64,000 nt of DNA from the NCBI GenBank assembly GCA_005406025.1, contig BGZK01001605.1, positions 1 to 64,000 of the forward strand, read 5' to 3'. The notes beneath the pieces were generated by a model. It made no database searches. It saw only the letters and a list, made by a program, of their open reading frames with translations, and was not told where the DNA came from. The position numbers were made by a program, and so were the translations under genes. The number at the start of each line of letters is the position of its first letter. The stretch's first letter is position 1. The stretch is from Eumeta japonica. Taxonomy: Eukaryota; Arthropoda; Insecta; Lepidoptera; Psychidae. This document shows, piece after piece, positions 1 through 12,440 of this stretch.

Positions 1-1364
1 TCCAAAAGGAATTTTGCTCTAGCATACGTAAATACTTAGGTCGGGGAACTCTGAAATGTTGGCTTTTCTGATGTAATTTACGCAACCGAATGGTGCACAA
101 AACTGTAAAGTAAATAAATACATATAAACCAAGCCAAATTTATTAATAAATATTGCACTCATTTCTCTGTCTTATTCCTGATATGCGCTTCCATTTCTGT
201 TTTTTCTTAACATTACAATTTTAGTGTACTTATTCTTTTTAGAAAAACATAGTAAGCTTACAAATTCTCATGATCCGCTGTTGTCTTTAGCTTTTTAATA
301 TTTACTGTTAGTTCTATGATTGCAACACAGTTATCAATATGGTGAATGCAACTATTAACATATACGTATTAGAAAAAAATGAAGATGGATAGACGAATGG
401 AGAAGCATTACCGTATTAATTCCTAATGACATTTATCAACTGTCAACATATGTCGGTGATATTGTTTTAGTAAATAGTGAAATATTGTTAAATTTTATTT
501 GTAAATATTTATTAAAATTAAGTTTTTGAATTAACAAAATATTCTATATTTCCCTTTTAATTTTCACTCTCTTTTGATAAGGTGCACAAAAACCTAGTTC
601 AGAATAAATCATCTCCTTTGAGTTTGTATTATCGTGCACACGCTTGCTACCATGATAATTACGTCGTAATTAAATTTAATTACTAAAGAAACTATTGGCA
701 TTGTTATAAAATTAAAACTAGCATTAATTTCTATACTGGAAACTCGATGATTATTACGCGAAATAAATTAAAATTTAAGCGTACCCAATTTTAAAATTTG
801 AATAGAAAATATTACTTACTGCGTTCATTTTATTATATTTATATTTTTTTATAATTATGAAGAAATTATATTTTTATATTATCATATGCACTAAGTAATT
901 AAATATCGATTTATATTGTGCAAACCCTAAGAATTATTATTAAAAAAAAATTAATAATATCGCCAAAAACATTCACAATATAATAAAAAAGTTCGTAAGT
1001 GCATATTTCGATGACTATAATCATAAAATGTTATTAACAAAATTAAATTTAGTCGCCAAGCAAGAAAAATCGGCATTACGTTAAGAAACATGAACATTTC
1101 ATTGACGAAGAAAAATAATATAATTGTTTGCCGAAGTAATTGTCCTCTATTATTACATTTTCTTTATTTTATTATTGTCAATACTTCAGATTTATCTTGA
1201 TAATTTGATATCACTATATTCCAATAGAAGAATTACTTTTTAAATTATAATTTCGTAACAATTTTACTATTACAATGCGAATGTTTGTATAAAAGCAAAT
1301 CAAATTAAAAACAGCTTTTTTTCGCAAGTAATAGAATTATACTTGAAATAAGCCATTAACGAAT
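1..1364. other. AT-rich stretch, nothing recognised
   Basis: Strongly AT-rich sequence with many homopolymer A/T runs. I see no sustained open frame, tRNA, or protein-like translation on either strand. Confidence 0.6.
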
Positions 1365-1610
1365 TCTATTAGGCAGTAACATTGCCACCCATTCCAAATT
1401 CTGATTCACCTTGAGAAGAATGGGCAAGAAACTCAACGATTATTCTTTTTTTAATTACCGATACAAAGTATTGAGTAGTTAATAATTTAGTATTACACTT
1501 AGAAAAAACATAAAGCAACCTCATAGTTGAACAGTTCAATTCCATGGGGTTTTTTTCATTAAGATATTCAGACACTGTATATGTACCCTTGCCATATAAT
1601 TTCTGTTGTC
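1365..1610 (-). mobile_element. 3'-end fragment of LINE family 1 (non-LTR retrotransposon)
   Basis: Read on the minus strand, about 1605-1540 encodes the end of a reverse-transcriptase ORF (KLYGKGTYTVSEY, then NEKNP). The rest, down to about 1369, matches the 3' untranslated region of the better copy at 62040-64000, for example the shared words GAGTTTCTTGCCCATT and GAATCAG followed by GGAATG. In the 62-kb copy the ORF stops just after NEKNPWD. Here one extra C before ATGG shifts the frame, which creates an artificial 68-codon frame that runs through the former 3' UTR. Only about the last 25 codons plus roughly 180 bases of UTR remain, consistent with the usual 5' truncation of non-LTR elements. 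It has no coding capacity of its own. Confidence 0.8.
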
Positions 1611-4600
1611 TGTCTGTTACGTGGACTCCAACCTGAACAGGTCATCGGTCCACGCGGCGGGTGACTGTACCGCATTACGGCGTCAACTTCTTGGCCACCT
1701 ATCGACCACTTATTTTCCCCAGTAAAGCATATAGCTCTTTCCCATCACATTTTAAATATTTTATGCTTTTTTTTGTGAAATTATTGGTAAGAGCCCACGT
1801 CCGACGTCCCTACATCGTCTTGGCAACACGCGCTATTCAAAGACTTTCGTTTTAGGCACTAAGGTATGTTGGAATGGGATATGGATTGGTATGGAATGTA
1901 TTGGAAAATTACGAGGCATTTGAAGACGCTCCGTAATTTCCTGAACGCTGCCCAACCGAACTGAATTCTTGATGTAACCGCTCTATCGAACTACTTCCAT
2001 AGCTGAAACGAAAGCCTCAAAGATGTATCTCTTTTTTATTGGATTATTTTCCTTATAAAATTACCGCGTTTATATTTTTTTTATGACATGGCAACATTTG
2101 CGCGTTATTACTCTTCGAAGAAAAAAAACATACAAACCTTTTGCACTCTTTGATTCGGACCACTGTTTTGCAGTTTTAGGTCATTAGTACATAACCGATC
2201 AGCGACACCGCGGATATAACAATAAATGACGTTTACAGTAAATTAAAATGCAAATAATTTTAAGAATGTCTATCTCTTTGTTTGAGAACGCGTTACATCC
2301 TAACTATACTGGCTCTACTTGAATCAAAATAAAACATACAATTTAAAAATTTGAATTAAGGTTAAATTTGGTCTTTATATTGTTTGAATATGAGTCATAC
2401 AATTATGGTATTAGATTTTAAAATAAGTATTGATAATTGTGAGTGGTGATATCTAGTTTTTATCAACAAAGTAGATGTTTATCATAAGCTAGTGAAGCCA
2501 GGAAGAAAGCGAGTTTGTGTATAATGTTAAAACAGGTATATGTATGGAAGTCATTGAAGTTTAATATTAAATTCGATTAGGATTATAAAATTAAACATAA
2601 AGAAATTACAGTTGTAATCATATTAAGCTAATTATTTGATTTAATCATTAATTAATTTTGACTTATATGTCATATTTACTGCGAGATACTTTTACGTGTT
2701 CAGAATACTATCTGAATTCAATCGGCAAGAATCGTTATGTTCAGCCGGGCGTAAGGAATAACAAAGTTTGCGTTTAGGAAACAACAAAGATATCGAAGTA
2801 TGAAACTTAGTTACAGTTTTCGGAGGATTTTTCGGGAAGTCTAATCCACTCAAGCCCAAGGCTTATCTCGTAACAGGCTAACCTATCGATACATTCGATA
2901 AATATATAAATAACGGATATTCGCCACAGAACGCGACACAGTTGGAAAGGAAGGCGCCAGTCACGTACTCGCTTGTTACTTATACACAGGAAGTAGTTAC
3001 GGCAGCGCAAGTAAAGTGACGAAAATAATTCAAGTACGACCAAACATTCTGTTCAGATTTCTATGTTTGGATGATTTATGTGGTGCAGGTTAAACGATTT
3101 GCTCCGAATCGAGGTAAGAAAAGTGTTGGTCGATTCGCCCATGAATCCAGTGTTAGAACACGGTATCATCTAATTTGAAAGCTACGTACTGACCACTCGC
3201 CATAAATCATTATAAATCATTATATATATATATATATATATATTAGTATCAAGAAATATATTCTCATTGATTTATTAACGAATAGCGGTTTATTTAAAAA
3301 TACATGCATGAAGAAGAGGTATTAACTTTACAGTAAGCTGTCATTGTTTTATAGAAATATTTACGTTTATACATTTTTTGTTTCATTAAAAAAATAAAAA
3401 TATATTTCTCTCAAGTTACAGAAAAACGACATTAATACCATAACAATAGACGTTAAAGAGTTAAAAGAAATACATACTTACATAATTAATTGATTGACTG
3501 CAATTTTCATTGAAATTTTCATAACAGTGATGTTAGCTACGTACAAATTGGAATGTTGAGATTCTGTGTTGTGCATAAAACACTGTTAAATACACTTTCT
3601 GCCTTATGGGATTCCGATAATGTTTGCATTGTATTGAACCTTCAATTATTCTTCAATTAATCTTTCATCTGTTTGTGAGCCATCATGAATAATCTGTACT
3701 GTCTTAGATTTCAATCTTATATTTTTGTTTGGCGTAGTCCAAAAGGGTGCAAAACAAATAGAGAAATAAACAAATTGTAAACAATATTACAATATTTGGT
3801 TGCTTTTCCAAATTCAAGAAAGGATTTTTAACAATTACAACTATTTTCTGAACTCTATATAAAGAATAATTCAATACAATGTGTAATAATGGCTTAAAAA
3901 AAAAAAGAGAACTGAGCAGAAAAAACTAATACTTAATTTCAGAAAATATTTGAGCCGACTAGCAGGTTTTAATTATCGCCTTCTAGTTTTTAATTTGCAT
4001 AGAAATAATATTTATGCAAAAAAAACTTAAAAATGGTATTAAAACCTGTAATCTATATGTCAATCTCAAAAAACAACGGAGAAATCTTAAATAATTAAGC
4101 TGGATTCTTCTCGTATCCAGACTTAAAAGCTCTATTAGCTTTTGAAAGCGCTAAAGCGAAACCGTTTTTCTTACATGTTACTCTTTATAACTACTTTCTT
4201 TAACTTAATATTGAATGAAATTAAGCATAATTTAGCTGAAAACGTATTCCTGGCAAGCGCAGATAAATTAAAAATTCATCGGGCACTTCACACACGGTCA
4301 GGTACTTCAAATGTGATGCGAACCCTACACCTTTTGGTTTCAGGTAACCGTTACCAAGTACTTAGTCGCCGCCACTTTGATTTAATTTGCATTACATTCT
4401 GAAGAATCAATCGAGAAGCTGCAGTATTCTATTATTAATAATGTTGTTTACTTATTAATATTTGCTTCCTAAATTGCCAATCTAATGATGATTTCTAAAT
4501 GAATGAAGAGACGTTGTAATTTAATACTAATAGTCTCATAATTCGTTTCAACTAAAATTGAAATTCTTTGCATTTGTAACTCGATTCGAAGTATCAATTT

Positions 4601-5387
4601 AAAGAAGAAAATGAAGTAGCATGTATTTTGAACATTTTTCCATCTCTTTGAATCCCCTCGATCGATTTGTCATCTGTCAGTTTTTTGTTGTAAATATAAG
4701 ACAATTTAAATTACATAAATTAAAAGCATATGTGTACTTTTATAAAAAAAAATTTTTGAGGAATTTTGTGTGAATTTGTTTTTTTCAGAAATAAAAGGAT
4801 AACAATTCCCTGAATAAATCGATTCCTGTTGGATATTAATTTCAATGAAGGACCCTACGGTTCAATGGGTAATACGAATGTTGGTACAAAAATATGTTAT
4901 GAAATCTTACACTTCACTCTACAATTTCACTTGTCGGTTTTCTGTTTCTAAGCTTTTTTTCTTCACCTATAAGGCTTAGACCCTGATGCTTGGATACAGT
5001 AACATCGGCCTAAAGTGTACGAGTTGCCTAATTCTGGATCACTATTTTGGTCGTATCCGTCGAGGAACTCATTGTTTTTGGTTAAAGTTTAAAAGACAAA
5101 AATAGTATAATAATGTTGGACATTATTAGGAAATAGATATAGGCTATTGCAAAGTTTTATATAGATATTTCTAAGATCAATAATTATGTAATACATTCAT
5201 TTGAAGTATCTCTTATAATTTATTCAGTGTAAGTCATGCATCTAAGTACCTTAAAAAACGCCTTTTGCTTGGTAAATTTATTACTGTTTACAAAAATACA
5301 AAACTTCTTTATTATCCGGTATAAGCAAAATGTCAAAAATATCATTATTTTGGATCTTTCATGTAAAAAAAAGGTTTTCAATTTATT
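1611..5387. other. Noncoding stretch without recognised gene
   Basis: No protein-like translation was recognised. About 1615-1700 and 1795-1835 are richer in G+C than their surroundings but do not form a convincing exon. A perfect TA run lies at 3221-3243, preceded by a doubled ATAAATCATT word. The remainder is A/T-rich with scattered A runs (for example 3897-3906). Confidence 0.5.
3221..3243. repeat. (TA)n microsatellite
   Basis: An uninterrupted TA dinucleotide run of about 23 bases, directly after two copies of ATAAATCATT. Confidence 0.95.
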
Positions 5388-6045
5388 AGGTCAGGGAAAA
5401 AGTTTTTCGTAATTTAGAAGTATAAAGTTGCAGTTAAATCTCTTTGGTTGCGCTGTTTTTATCTGGCTTGTTTTAATATCATTAAGTAGAAGATATTTTA
5501 AAAAAAGGAAAATAATAAGTAAAAACGGTGTACCACCATTTTTCTATTGATTTTCTGTCCACTAAAATGAGTGAATCTAACTCAAAATCTCGATACATTT
5601 TGAAATTTCATTACAAAAAACGATAAATTGCGACACAAACCGCGAAAAAATTTGTAACGTTTATGGGCCTAATGCAATTCCGGTAAGAGTAGCACAAAAT
5701 TGGGTCAAGCATTTTCAGTGCGGCCATTTTGGTATTATCTGTAATGTTAGTATTTATTATCTTATTTATTACCTGTAGTATTAGTAGTAGTATTATCTAT
5801 AATATTTAGTATTATCTATAATATTACTCGCGCTCTGGTCGACCTGTTACGGATAAAGTCGATGTCATTTTGGAAAAAGTAGAGCAGGATCGGTATATTA
5901 GTTCTTACGACATAAATGAAGAGCTGGAGATTGGCCACAAAACAGTTTTGACCCATTTGAAAAAAGCTGGATATACAAAGAAAGCTCGACACTTGGGTCC
6001 AACATGAGCTCACTGAAAGAAATCTAATGAATCGTGTACTCTGAG
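5388..6045 (+). mobile_element. Truncated mariner-like transposon, family M1 copy 1
   Basis: The left end follows a TA dinucleotide and begins GGTCAGGGAAAAAGTTTTTC, a plausible terminal inverted repeat. A transposase start at 5567 gives MSESNSKSRYILKFHYKK, the N-terminal helix-turn-helix region of a Mos1-type mariner transposase. It continues through frameshifts to AQNWVKHFQCGHFG, then SGRPVTDKVDVILEKVEQDR and SYDINEELEIGHKTVLTHLK, ending near LGPT, a stop, and NLMNRV-like codons. Everything downstream is missing, including all three catalytic aspartates and the right terminal repeat. An AT-rich insertion of roughly 90 bases splits the ORF between about 5735 and 5825. It is non-functional. 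The other M1 copies in the window are at 28366-29458 and 60160-60682. Confidence 0.85.
5735..5826. repeat. Low-complexity ATT/TAT-rich expansion inside mariner M1 copy 1
   Basis: Words such as AGTATTATCTATAATATT recur here. The flanking transposase sequence (GCGGCCATTTTGG before, CGCTCTGGTCGACC after) is nearly contiguous in the copy at 28366-29458, so this block of about 90 bases is extra sequence that arose inside the transposon. Confidence 0.7.
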
Positions 6046-6519
6046 ATTAATGGTTTGCCACAGGTGCTTAACTCCGTTTATGCATAACGGATTACATTTT
6101 ATTGTAAACCACATCGGTCCATAAATTTTAATCACGTACGTGGCTAATGTCACTAACTTTTCTTTTGGATTAGTTTTATTGGCATACAATCTTAGAATTC
6201 GATTAGCTGTTGTTAGCTATCTAGAATGGTTAAGGGGTCCAGGTTCCATATTAGCTAAATTAGTGGCAAATATATAAGTATTGACGGCAGTCATTAATTA
6301 CAGCGTAAAGATATTTTTCATCAGTGCTCAAAGAATTGTCAATAATTTCAGGTAATATTGTAAGTATAATAGTGAATTTGACTATGGGCATTGTGTGACA
6401 ATTTTGTGATTAAGAGCCGGTGGCACCTGAAAAGCATTTAGGCCATGTAGTTTTTCCAACTAAATGTAACAACAAATGTTGCAGTGGTAATTCATTAGAA
6501 TGCAAATAGCAGATATACC

Positions 6520-6563
6520 ACTCCAATACGATCACAGGCAAGGTCCTGTGATCGTATTAGAGT
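6520..6563. repeat. Perfect hairpin 1 of a tandem pair
   Basis: The arms AATACGATCACAGG (6525-6538) and CCTGTGATCGTATT (6545-6558) pair perfectly over 14 bp with a 6-base loop. With one mismatch they extend to 19 bp (6520-6538 / 6545-6563). The loop is too short for a typical animal pre-miRNA. Confidence 0.9.
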
Positions 6564-6596
6564 TTACCTTCATTATCCCTTGATAATGAAGGTAAA
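6563..6596. repeat. Perfect hairpin 2 of a tandem pair
   Basis: The arms TTTACCTTCATTATC (6563-6577) and GATAATGAAGGTAAA (6582-6596) pair perfectly over 15 bp with a 4-base loop. It begins at the base where the extended stem of hairpin 1 ends. Confidence 0.9.
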
Positions 6597-9035
6597 TTTA
6601 ATCTCCTTTTTTTTGAGGTTGCAAACTTTTTTGTTTCAACTGTTCCAACTTTTCATGGTAAAGACTGAAAGATGGTATAAACAAGCTATCGCAGAAACTG
6701 CTTCTTTCAATCGTTAAGCCATCAGTTAGAGAATGAGAACAAAAAGGTTTATCAAAATTATTTGCCTCTCAGTGATGCTGTTTTCCTTCTTGTTTTTTCT
6801 TATTCTTCATAGTTGCAACCACGTCCACACCGCGTATCATCATTTTCCTTGTTGTTCTTTGATCGAGTAATAAACTTACTCCCTCCTTGGGAACACAACT
6901 ATCTTTTACACAGTTACAAGGAGTACCTCTTCCCTCAACCCGTTACCTATGGGTCTCAACAAGCACGTTTTAAGATCGTTTTTGTTTATCTTACAATAAC
7001 AGGGCATCGCATCCAGCGTTTATAAAATGTTTGGTGTTTCATAAGTACATTCATAATTTTTTCAAAATTTTATGATGATGAGGGCACCTCTAAACGCAGC
7101 ACGAGCTAATTGATTTTTCTAGTGCTTAGTGATGACCTAAAAGAGCAACTTTTTACAGGTATGCTATAGCAATAATAAAATAATATAAAAATCGCTCCAC
7201 CACGCTCGCTATATATATATTACAATTAAATTTAAATAAAACATGAAGAAAAATTGCCGTGAATTTGTATATAAAATATAATAAACTTTTACTCGAACCC
7301 AATATTAATATATTTATACAAATTTAATGTTACTTGACGGAATCATCGGTCCAAAAATATTTTAGTCCAAAGTTTGAGTTTACAAATAATACAAGCAGTA
7401 TGTTTAATCCTTTATTAGATTTTATGTTGTAACATTAAAATGATAGCCTTAAAATAATACAGATAATTAACCGTTCTTTAGTAGACTACGCTCTATCTAG
7501 ATGAAAATTTACACGAACAACTCGGTAATTTTACAGCGGCTTACATCAAAAGATTTATGTTTAATGAATTTCGCTTACTTTTGTTTTTACGTTTTAACAA
7601 ACACTTTTATTGAGACAAAAAATTAGGTTGCACCAAGTTCATAAATGACAAACTAATAGTGCATAAAAAAATTAATTTAATTTTTCCATAAATTTAGCGA
7701 GGAAATAAAAATTTTCCTCAGTAGCGGCAATATTCTAATGAATATTTATTACTGTAGTGTACATTCATGATACTGAAATATTACAGTGAATAAAAAATTG
7801 ATTAATTAGAACTTATTATTATTGTAGTGCACCTATTTATTTCGACAATAATAAATTATCAAAATGGGAGGAACTGGTCGTAATCATATTAATGGCGGGT
7901 TGCACCAAAAGTACAAACGTAATACGTGAATAAACCTATAAGTTTCGACAGATTTTCCTCACATCATCAAAAACTATTTCAGGCAGAAATGTCTCAAACG
8001 CCAAACTTTACTTTTACTTTGTGAGGAGGTCTCAGGCATCTCTTAATTACAACGTGAAAGTAACGGTAAACAGTAAATAAAATATCTGTAATATATAATA
8101 TAATAATAACAATATAAAAAAATATCATTTGACGTTTTATATTACGTTTTGTTTACTCTTAACGAAGAATTGCGTTTTAATGCAACCCGTTGTTAGTATT
8201 GAAGTTATTTTAGTTCAGCATAAAAATTAAATTATGACAAAGATGGTGGCGTTCAATTCGGTCAAAATCTTAATTTATACGAGCCGATGTAAGTTTCATA
8301 GAAGCATATATCTCGACGTACACTCCCTTTGGTCAATCGGGTCCTGTCTCCTTCAATCATTGCGACTGGCGTTGAGCAAATGATGATGACGATGTTGAAG
8401 CAGATGTCTTGGTGTACACTAATCTCTTATATCCATCGTATGGACTCTGTATTAGCTTTGTCATCGCATCTCGTTTCCATGCTCTAACTAATAAAAAGAT
8501 TATTCTCGTTGAGCAAGACGCGTCCGGTCACATTGGGCCACTGAGCACCGAAGGGTGACCGATTAGTTTGCAGACTCGATCGGGCTAAGTTGATAGATTT
8601 ACTGAAAATTCCTAGAACTGATAATTCTTAATAATGCTTTAAAATCCTATACATTTAAAAAATAACTCAATATAACGATTTCACATATTTCGCGTTTATA
8701 AGAACTAGACTTTTTAAATAAGTCATTACATGGTTTTTTAATATTTTGTTTCATGTCAGATATTTCTTGGTTCTCATTATAATGTGGTTGTATTTACTCT
8801 TCTGGGATTTACTTATTTATTTTCTCTTCTGAAACTGGGAAAAACGAGTTCTGTACATTCAATGTTCAGAAAAACATTCATATAACATTATTTCCTTACT
8901 TTGTTTTCTGAAAAGATTATAGCAAACATCAATATTAGAGAGGACGCATACCTTTTATTCATAATTCGTCATACAGTCTGACACCTACCATACAGTACCT
9001 ATAGTCGCTTGATAGTTGACATTCAAAACTTCCAT

Positions 9036-9200
9036 ACGAATATTATAAATGCGAAAGTAACTCTTTTTTATTTGCCTGCTTGTTTATTATCTTTTCACTA
9101 CTAAACGACGGAAAAAAACTTAATGGAATTTAGCAAGGAGATAGTTTGTATCCTGGAAAAGGATACAGATAGCCTAAAAGGGGTATAATAAAGGATGACG
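9036..9200 (+). repeat. Interspersed repeat family R1, copy 1
   Basis: Begins AATATTATAAATGCGAAAGT and continues with CTAAACGACGG, GGAATTTAGCAAGGAGATAG and CCTGGAAAAGGA. The same order of words occurs at 27541-27700 and, more diverged, at 28190-28360. This arrangement resembles a repeat widespread in lepidopteran genomes. No coding capacity. Confidence 0.6.
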
Positions 9201-9695
9201 AATTGTATGGATAACACATAAATTCTCAAATTAAGGATATGAACGTCATATTAAGGTTTTTGGTGAGAAATAAAGTTATGCATGCACCATCGTTTTTGCA
9301 AAATCATCCCTACACGGGATTAAATAAGGGATTATATTAAGAGATAGTTCTTAAATACAGTCTTTATATAGTCTATGAATTCTTACAAAAATAAATTATG
9401 TTATCATCTAGGAAATTTTCAGTACATAATATTTGTCGTTCACGTCATGTAATTGGAAACATAGTATTTGAGATAATGAAAAATTAACTAAACGCTGGTA
9501 CACATGATATTTTATAGTAGCCTGAATATTGGTGGGAAGCGCAGGGTTCACGTGGATCATGGAAAATAAGGAGCTGGGAGGCAAGGGCATAGGCTACACA
9601 CGAAAGTGGTACCTGCTAGGTACTGCGCGACGAGGTACTACTTAGCCGCGCAGCGCAGTGCGTCATCGGCGCCCTACGTAGCACAAGAATTTGTG

Positions 9696-9840
9696 AACGA
9701 GACCAGAGTTGAAATCGATTCTGGAACGGAATTTAAAATCAAGATCTTAGATGACATCTGAATCAGTAGCAGCAACCGGATCAGAATTGATAGTGCAATG
9801 CGGATTGAGATTGACAACAAGATCAATCAATACAAGTAAT
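9696..9840 (+). repeat. Degenerate hexamer array, purine-rich strand (array 1)
   Basis: Successive six-base units built around GATC/GATT/AATC (GAAATC GATTCT ... AAGATC ... CGGATC ... CGGATT GAGATT). Similar arrays occur at 30590-30787, 34770-34870, 35350-35485, 43865-44055 and 59630-59725. Confidence 0.55.
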
Positions 9841-10499
9841 GGAGGAATATATTCTATGTTCACACTTACGAAACTGTTATTTTTATACAGTTTGATAACA
9901 AACGAGTTTTAGTATACAATTTTTAGTTTAAGCTTACATTGTATGCGATTAAAATAAGTGTAGTACTTATATAATGTAATGATTTGGGTAATGTAATTAG
10001 TTACTGTAATTTTAGAAACAAAAAAACCAAAAGTTCTTTTCATTATAACTAGAATAATTTCTAAAATATTTCATAAAATTTTGTGTTTATTTAAAAACTG
10101 AAAATCCCGTTACCTAGGTATAATTACGTACAGCTAGAAAAGTTTAATAATAAAATTGCTCATATTCTTTATATGAGTTCTATAAATAGTGAAGCATTCT
10201 TAAAAAGGCATCCATAATACTTAATTCTCATGCGGCGATCTGTATTGAAATGATCAGCTTAATTATATTCACTAACCTACACATTTACAACTGTGTTCAC
10301 GAACTGGCGCTGTTCAATATGATTTGCTTTTCAAATAAGTCGTTGTCCCAATTTCAAATCAATTCGCAACTCTCGTTTATTAAGTACAGCCACAGAATCC
10401 ACAAAATTGCATCACGAAAATCGAAAATATTATTAAAAGACGCCCGCCCAGATTCACGTTATTTTAGGACAGCTCGAGCTCGGATTTAATTATTCACTG

Positions 10500-10800
10500 A
10501 CAACAAATTTGTACGCAGCTGGCTAAGCTTTTGACATTAATTTTATTGATTGACGTTCGGTCTGAATGGGCGAATGCGGCGTCCAAATTTCGTGCAAAAG
10601 TGGGCGCTTGTAAATGAATGCGCCAGCTCCTCGGCGAGGCTCGTCCGCAAGATGCTAATGTTACAACGAGCAAACGCTTAAATCCAAGTTACATGCGTTT
10701 CGGGTGAACTTCGGTAATTTAATAGCAGTTTACATTTATGTTTGAAACTTGCGAGCCCTTGTCACACGGGATAGGTATAACATTGAGTTAGTAACATGAA
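10500..10800. other. GC-richer island, candidate regulatory sequence
   Basis: Contains GGGCGAATGCGGCG, GCTCCTCGGCGAGGCTCG and homeodomain-like TTTATTGATTGAC / GGTAATTTAATAG words within A/T-rich surroundings. No open frame with a recognised product. A regulatory role is inferred only from composition. Confidence 0.2.
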
Positions 10801-12119
10801 AAAGGATTACGCCCCTGAAACTTAGCGCAGCCAGCAGACTTTACGCGTATCAAACAAGTAACACACGATACTTCGTTAACTTAGCCTCGCAGGGTTTAAC
10901 AATAGGCGACTAGGCCCAGAGGTGTATCGAAACTTTGTTCCTAGTTTAAACAGTTTATGAATCGTGAAGGACGTAGAACATTTCAACCGTACTGAAACTA
11001 TTTTACCTTCAATAGGAACCGCAAACGATAATAGGGTAATAGTTTTACCTTAGAGCGTGTTCTTACTGTTAATATCGGTAGACTCAACTATTTTGTGTAT
11101 ATGAATACTATGCATAATTAATGTGTTTTTACCAACAGGAAATACTTTAAATGTATTATGAGCGGATCAGTCAATTATTATAAGAATTAAATATGTAAAA
11201 TTCACTTTTGACTTAATATCATTTTTAATGTGACTGCTATGTAAAACTTAATTTTACCGCTGCTTTATTAAGACACATAATATTTTTTTTATAGTGGACA
11301 AATTAATTAAGCTAATTTTTTTACTTATTATTTTGCCCACTGACTGGTCGAATCAAGTCCACGCTTTTTCTTTCCAGTTTTATTTACGAGTTATCTATCT
11401 GGGTTATGCAATCAATTTATTTTTTCCCTTTGATTTCGTACAACCAAGCTCCCCTCGCTGCATTTTGCACTCGCAAATAATTAAAATATACCTTTTCCCT
11501 CTCTCACCCATTCATTAATACCAATATAACCCCTTTCATGAAATATTCTCAAAACCTTGAAATGTTTTCAAGTTTCGTTTTCCTTAAATTTATTGCGTAT
11601 TTATTTGATTCTTTTTCTTTCGTACTAAAAGAGATCGTGCTGAGATTTGCAACAATTTCTGTAAAACAGTTTTACGTATTTCACGAAACAGCAAGCGTGT
11701 TCGCTGCAGTAAAAAACTCGAAAGAAAAAAGACAGTACGTGTGCAACCAGAGGACATTACGCTCAGTACTCCGGCTCCATCATGAGCGGATGCGCCGAGA
11801 CGTTTTCGCCTCGATATTCGGCCGATAAAGAGCGTTCCCTCACCCCTGAGTTTGGGCGGTGTTCTCATACAGATGTGTTGGAGCATTTATTTTGCGTGTG
11901 ATCATGTCAAAAATGATTTCACAAAGGTTTAACCAAAGGTCATCTAATTGAAAACTGATCGTATATTCTAATATCTAAATTAGATTGACGTTCGTTCATC
12001 AAATTTTCCAAAGAAATAAATATTTTGTAAAATATAGTATGTAATTAAATAACGCCTGCTGAGATTTTCGTCTCCCAGCTCAATATAGCTATTTTTAATA
12101 AAAAAATGATTAATGAATA

Positions 12120-12440
12120 TTTTTCCGATGTTTAAGGGTAAAGGCGCTATGCTACCCGATCCGAGCACGAGCGTACTACGATACATACTAAATTCACGTG
12201 GCACAGACGGGCTTGCGACTTAGCGAGCACGTCTGAGCACGCTCCAAGCATTCGGCGTTCGTTCCACTCGTTGTAGGTTTTTGGCGAAGAGGTTCGCAGC
12301 AGGTTCACAAGGCGCTCGAGGTCGCGATGCAATGTACACGTGCGCGACGGCAGAAGATAGCTGATCTGAGTAGCTGTGCCTTAAATCAATAGACAAATAT
12401 ACGAAGTATATACAATCTCTTACGGGACATGCCGAATGGC
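12120..12440. other. GC-richer island, candidate exon or regulatory sequence
   Basis: Overlapping minus-strand frames of 61-74 codons exist here (12147-12332, 12220-12444) but their translations match nothing I recognise, and they arise in different frames of the same CpG-containing sequence. An exon or a regulatory island are both possible. Confidence 0.2.

Larger units (their letters stand above)
6046..9034. other. Noncoding stretch with hairpins, no gene seen
   Basis: Apart from the paired hairpins at 6520-6596, this is A/T-rich sequence with no recognisable translation. Near 7600-7900 short words recur (for example TACTGTAGTGTAC at about 7752 and ATTGTAGTGCAC at about 7820), suggesting an old local duplication. 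Confidence 0.5.

Noticed and set aside
1369..1575. 68-codon minus-strand ORF as a small gene
   Set aside because: It is the frameshifted tail of LINE family 1 read into its 3' UTR.
6525..6596. miRNA precursors
   Set aside because: Loops of 6 and 4 bases and stems of 14-15 bp are too short for a normal Drosha/Dicer substrate.
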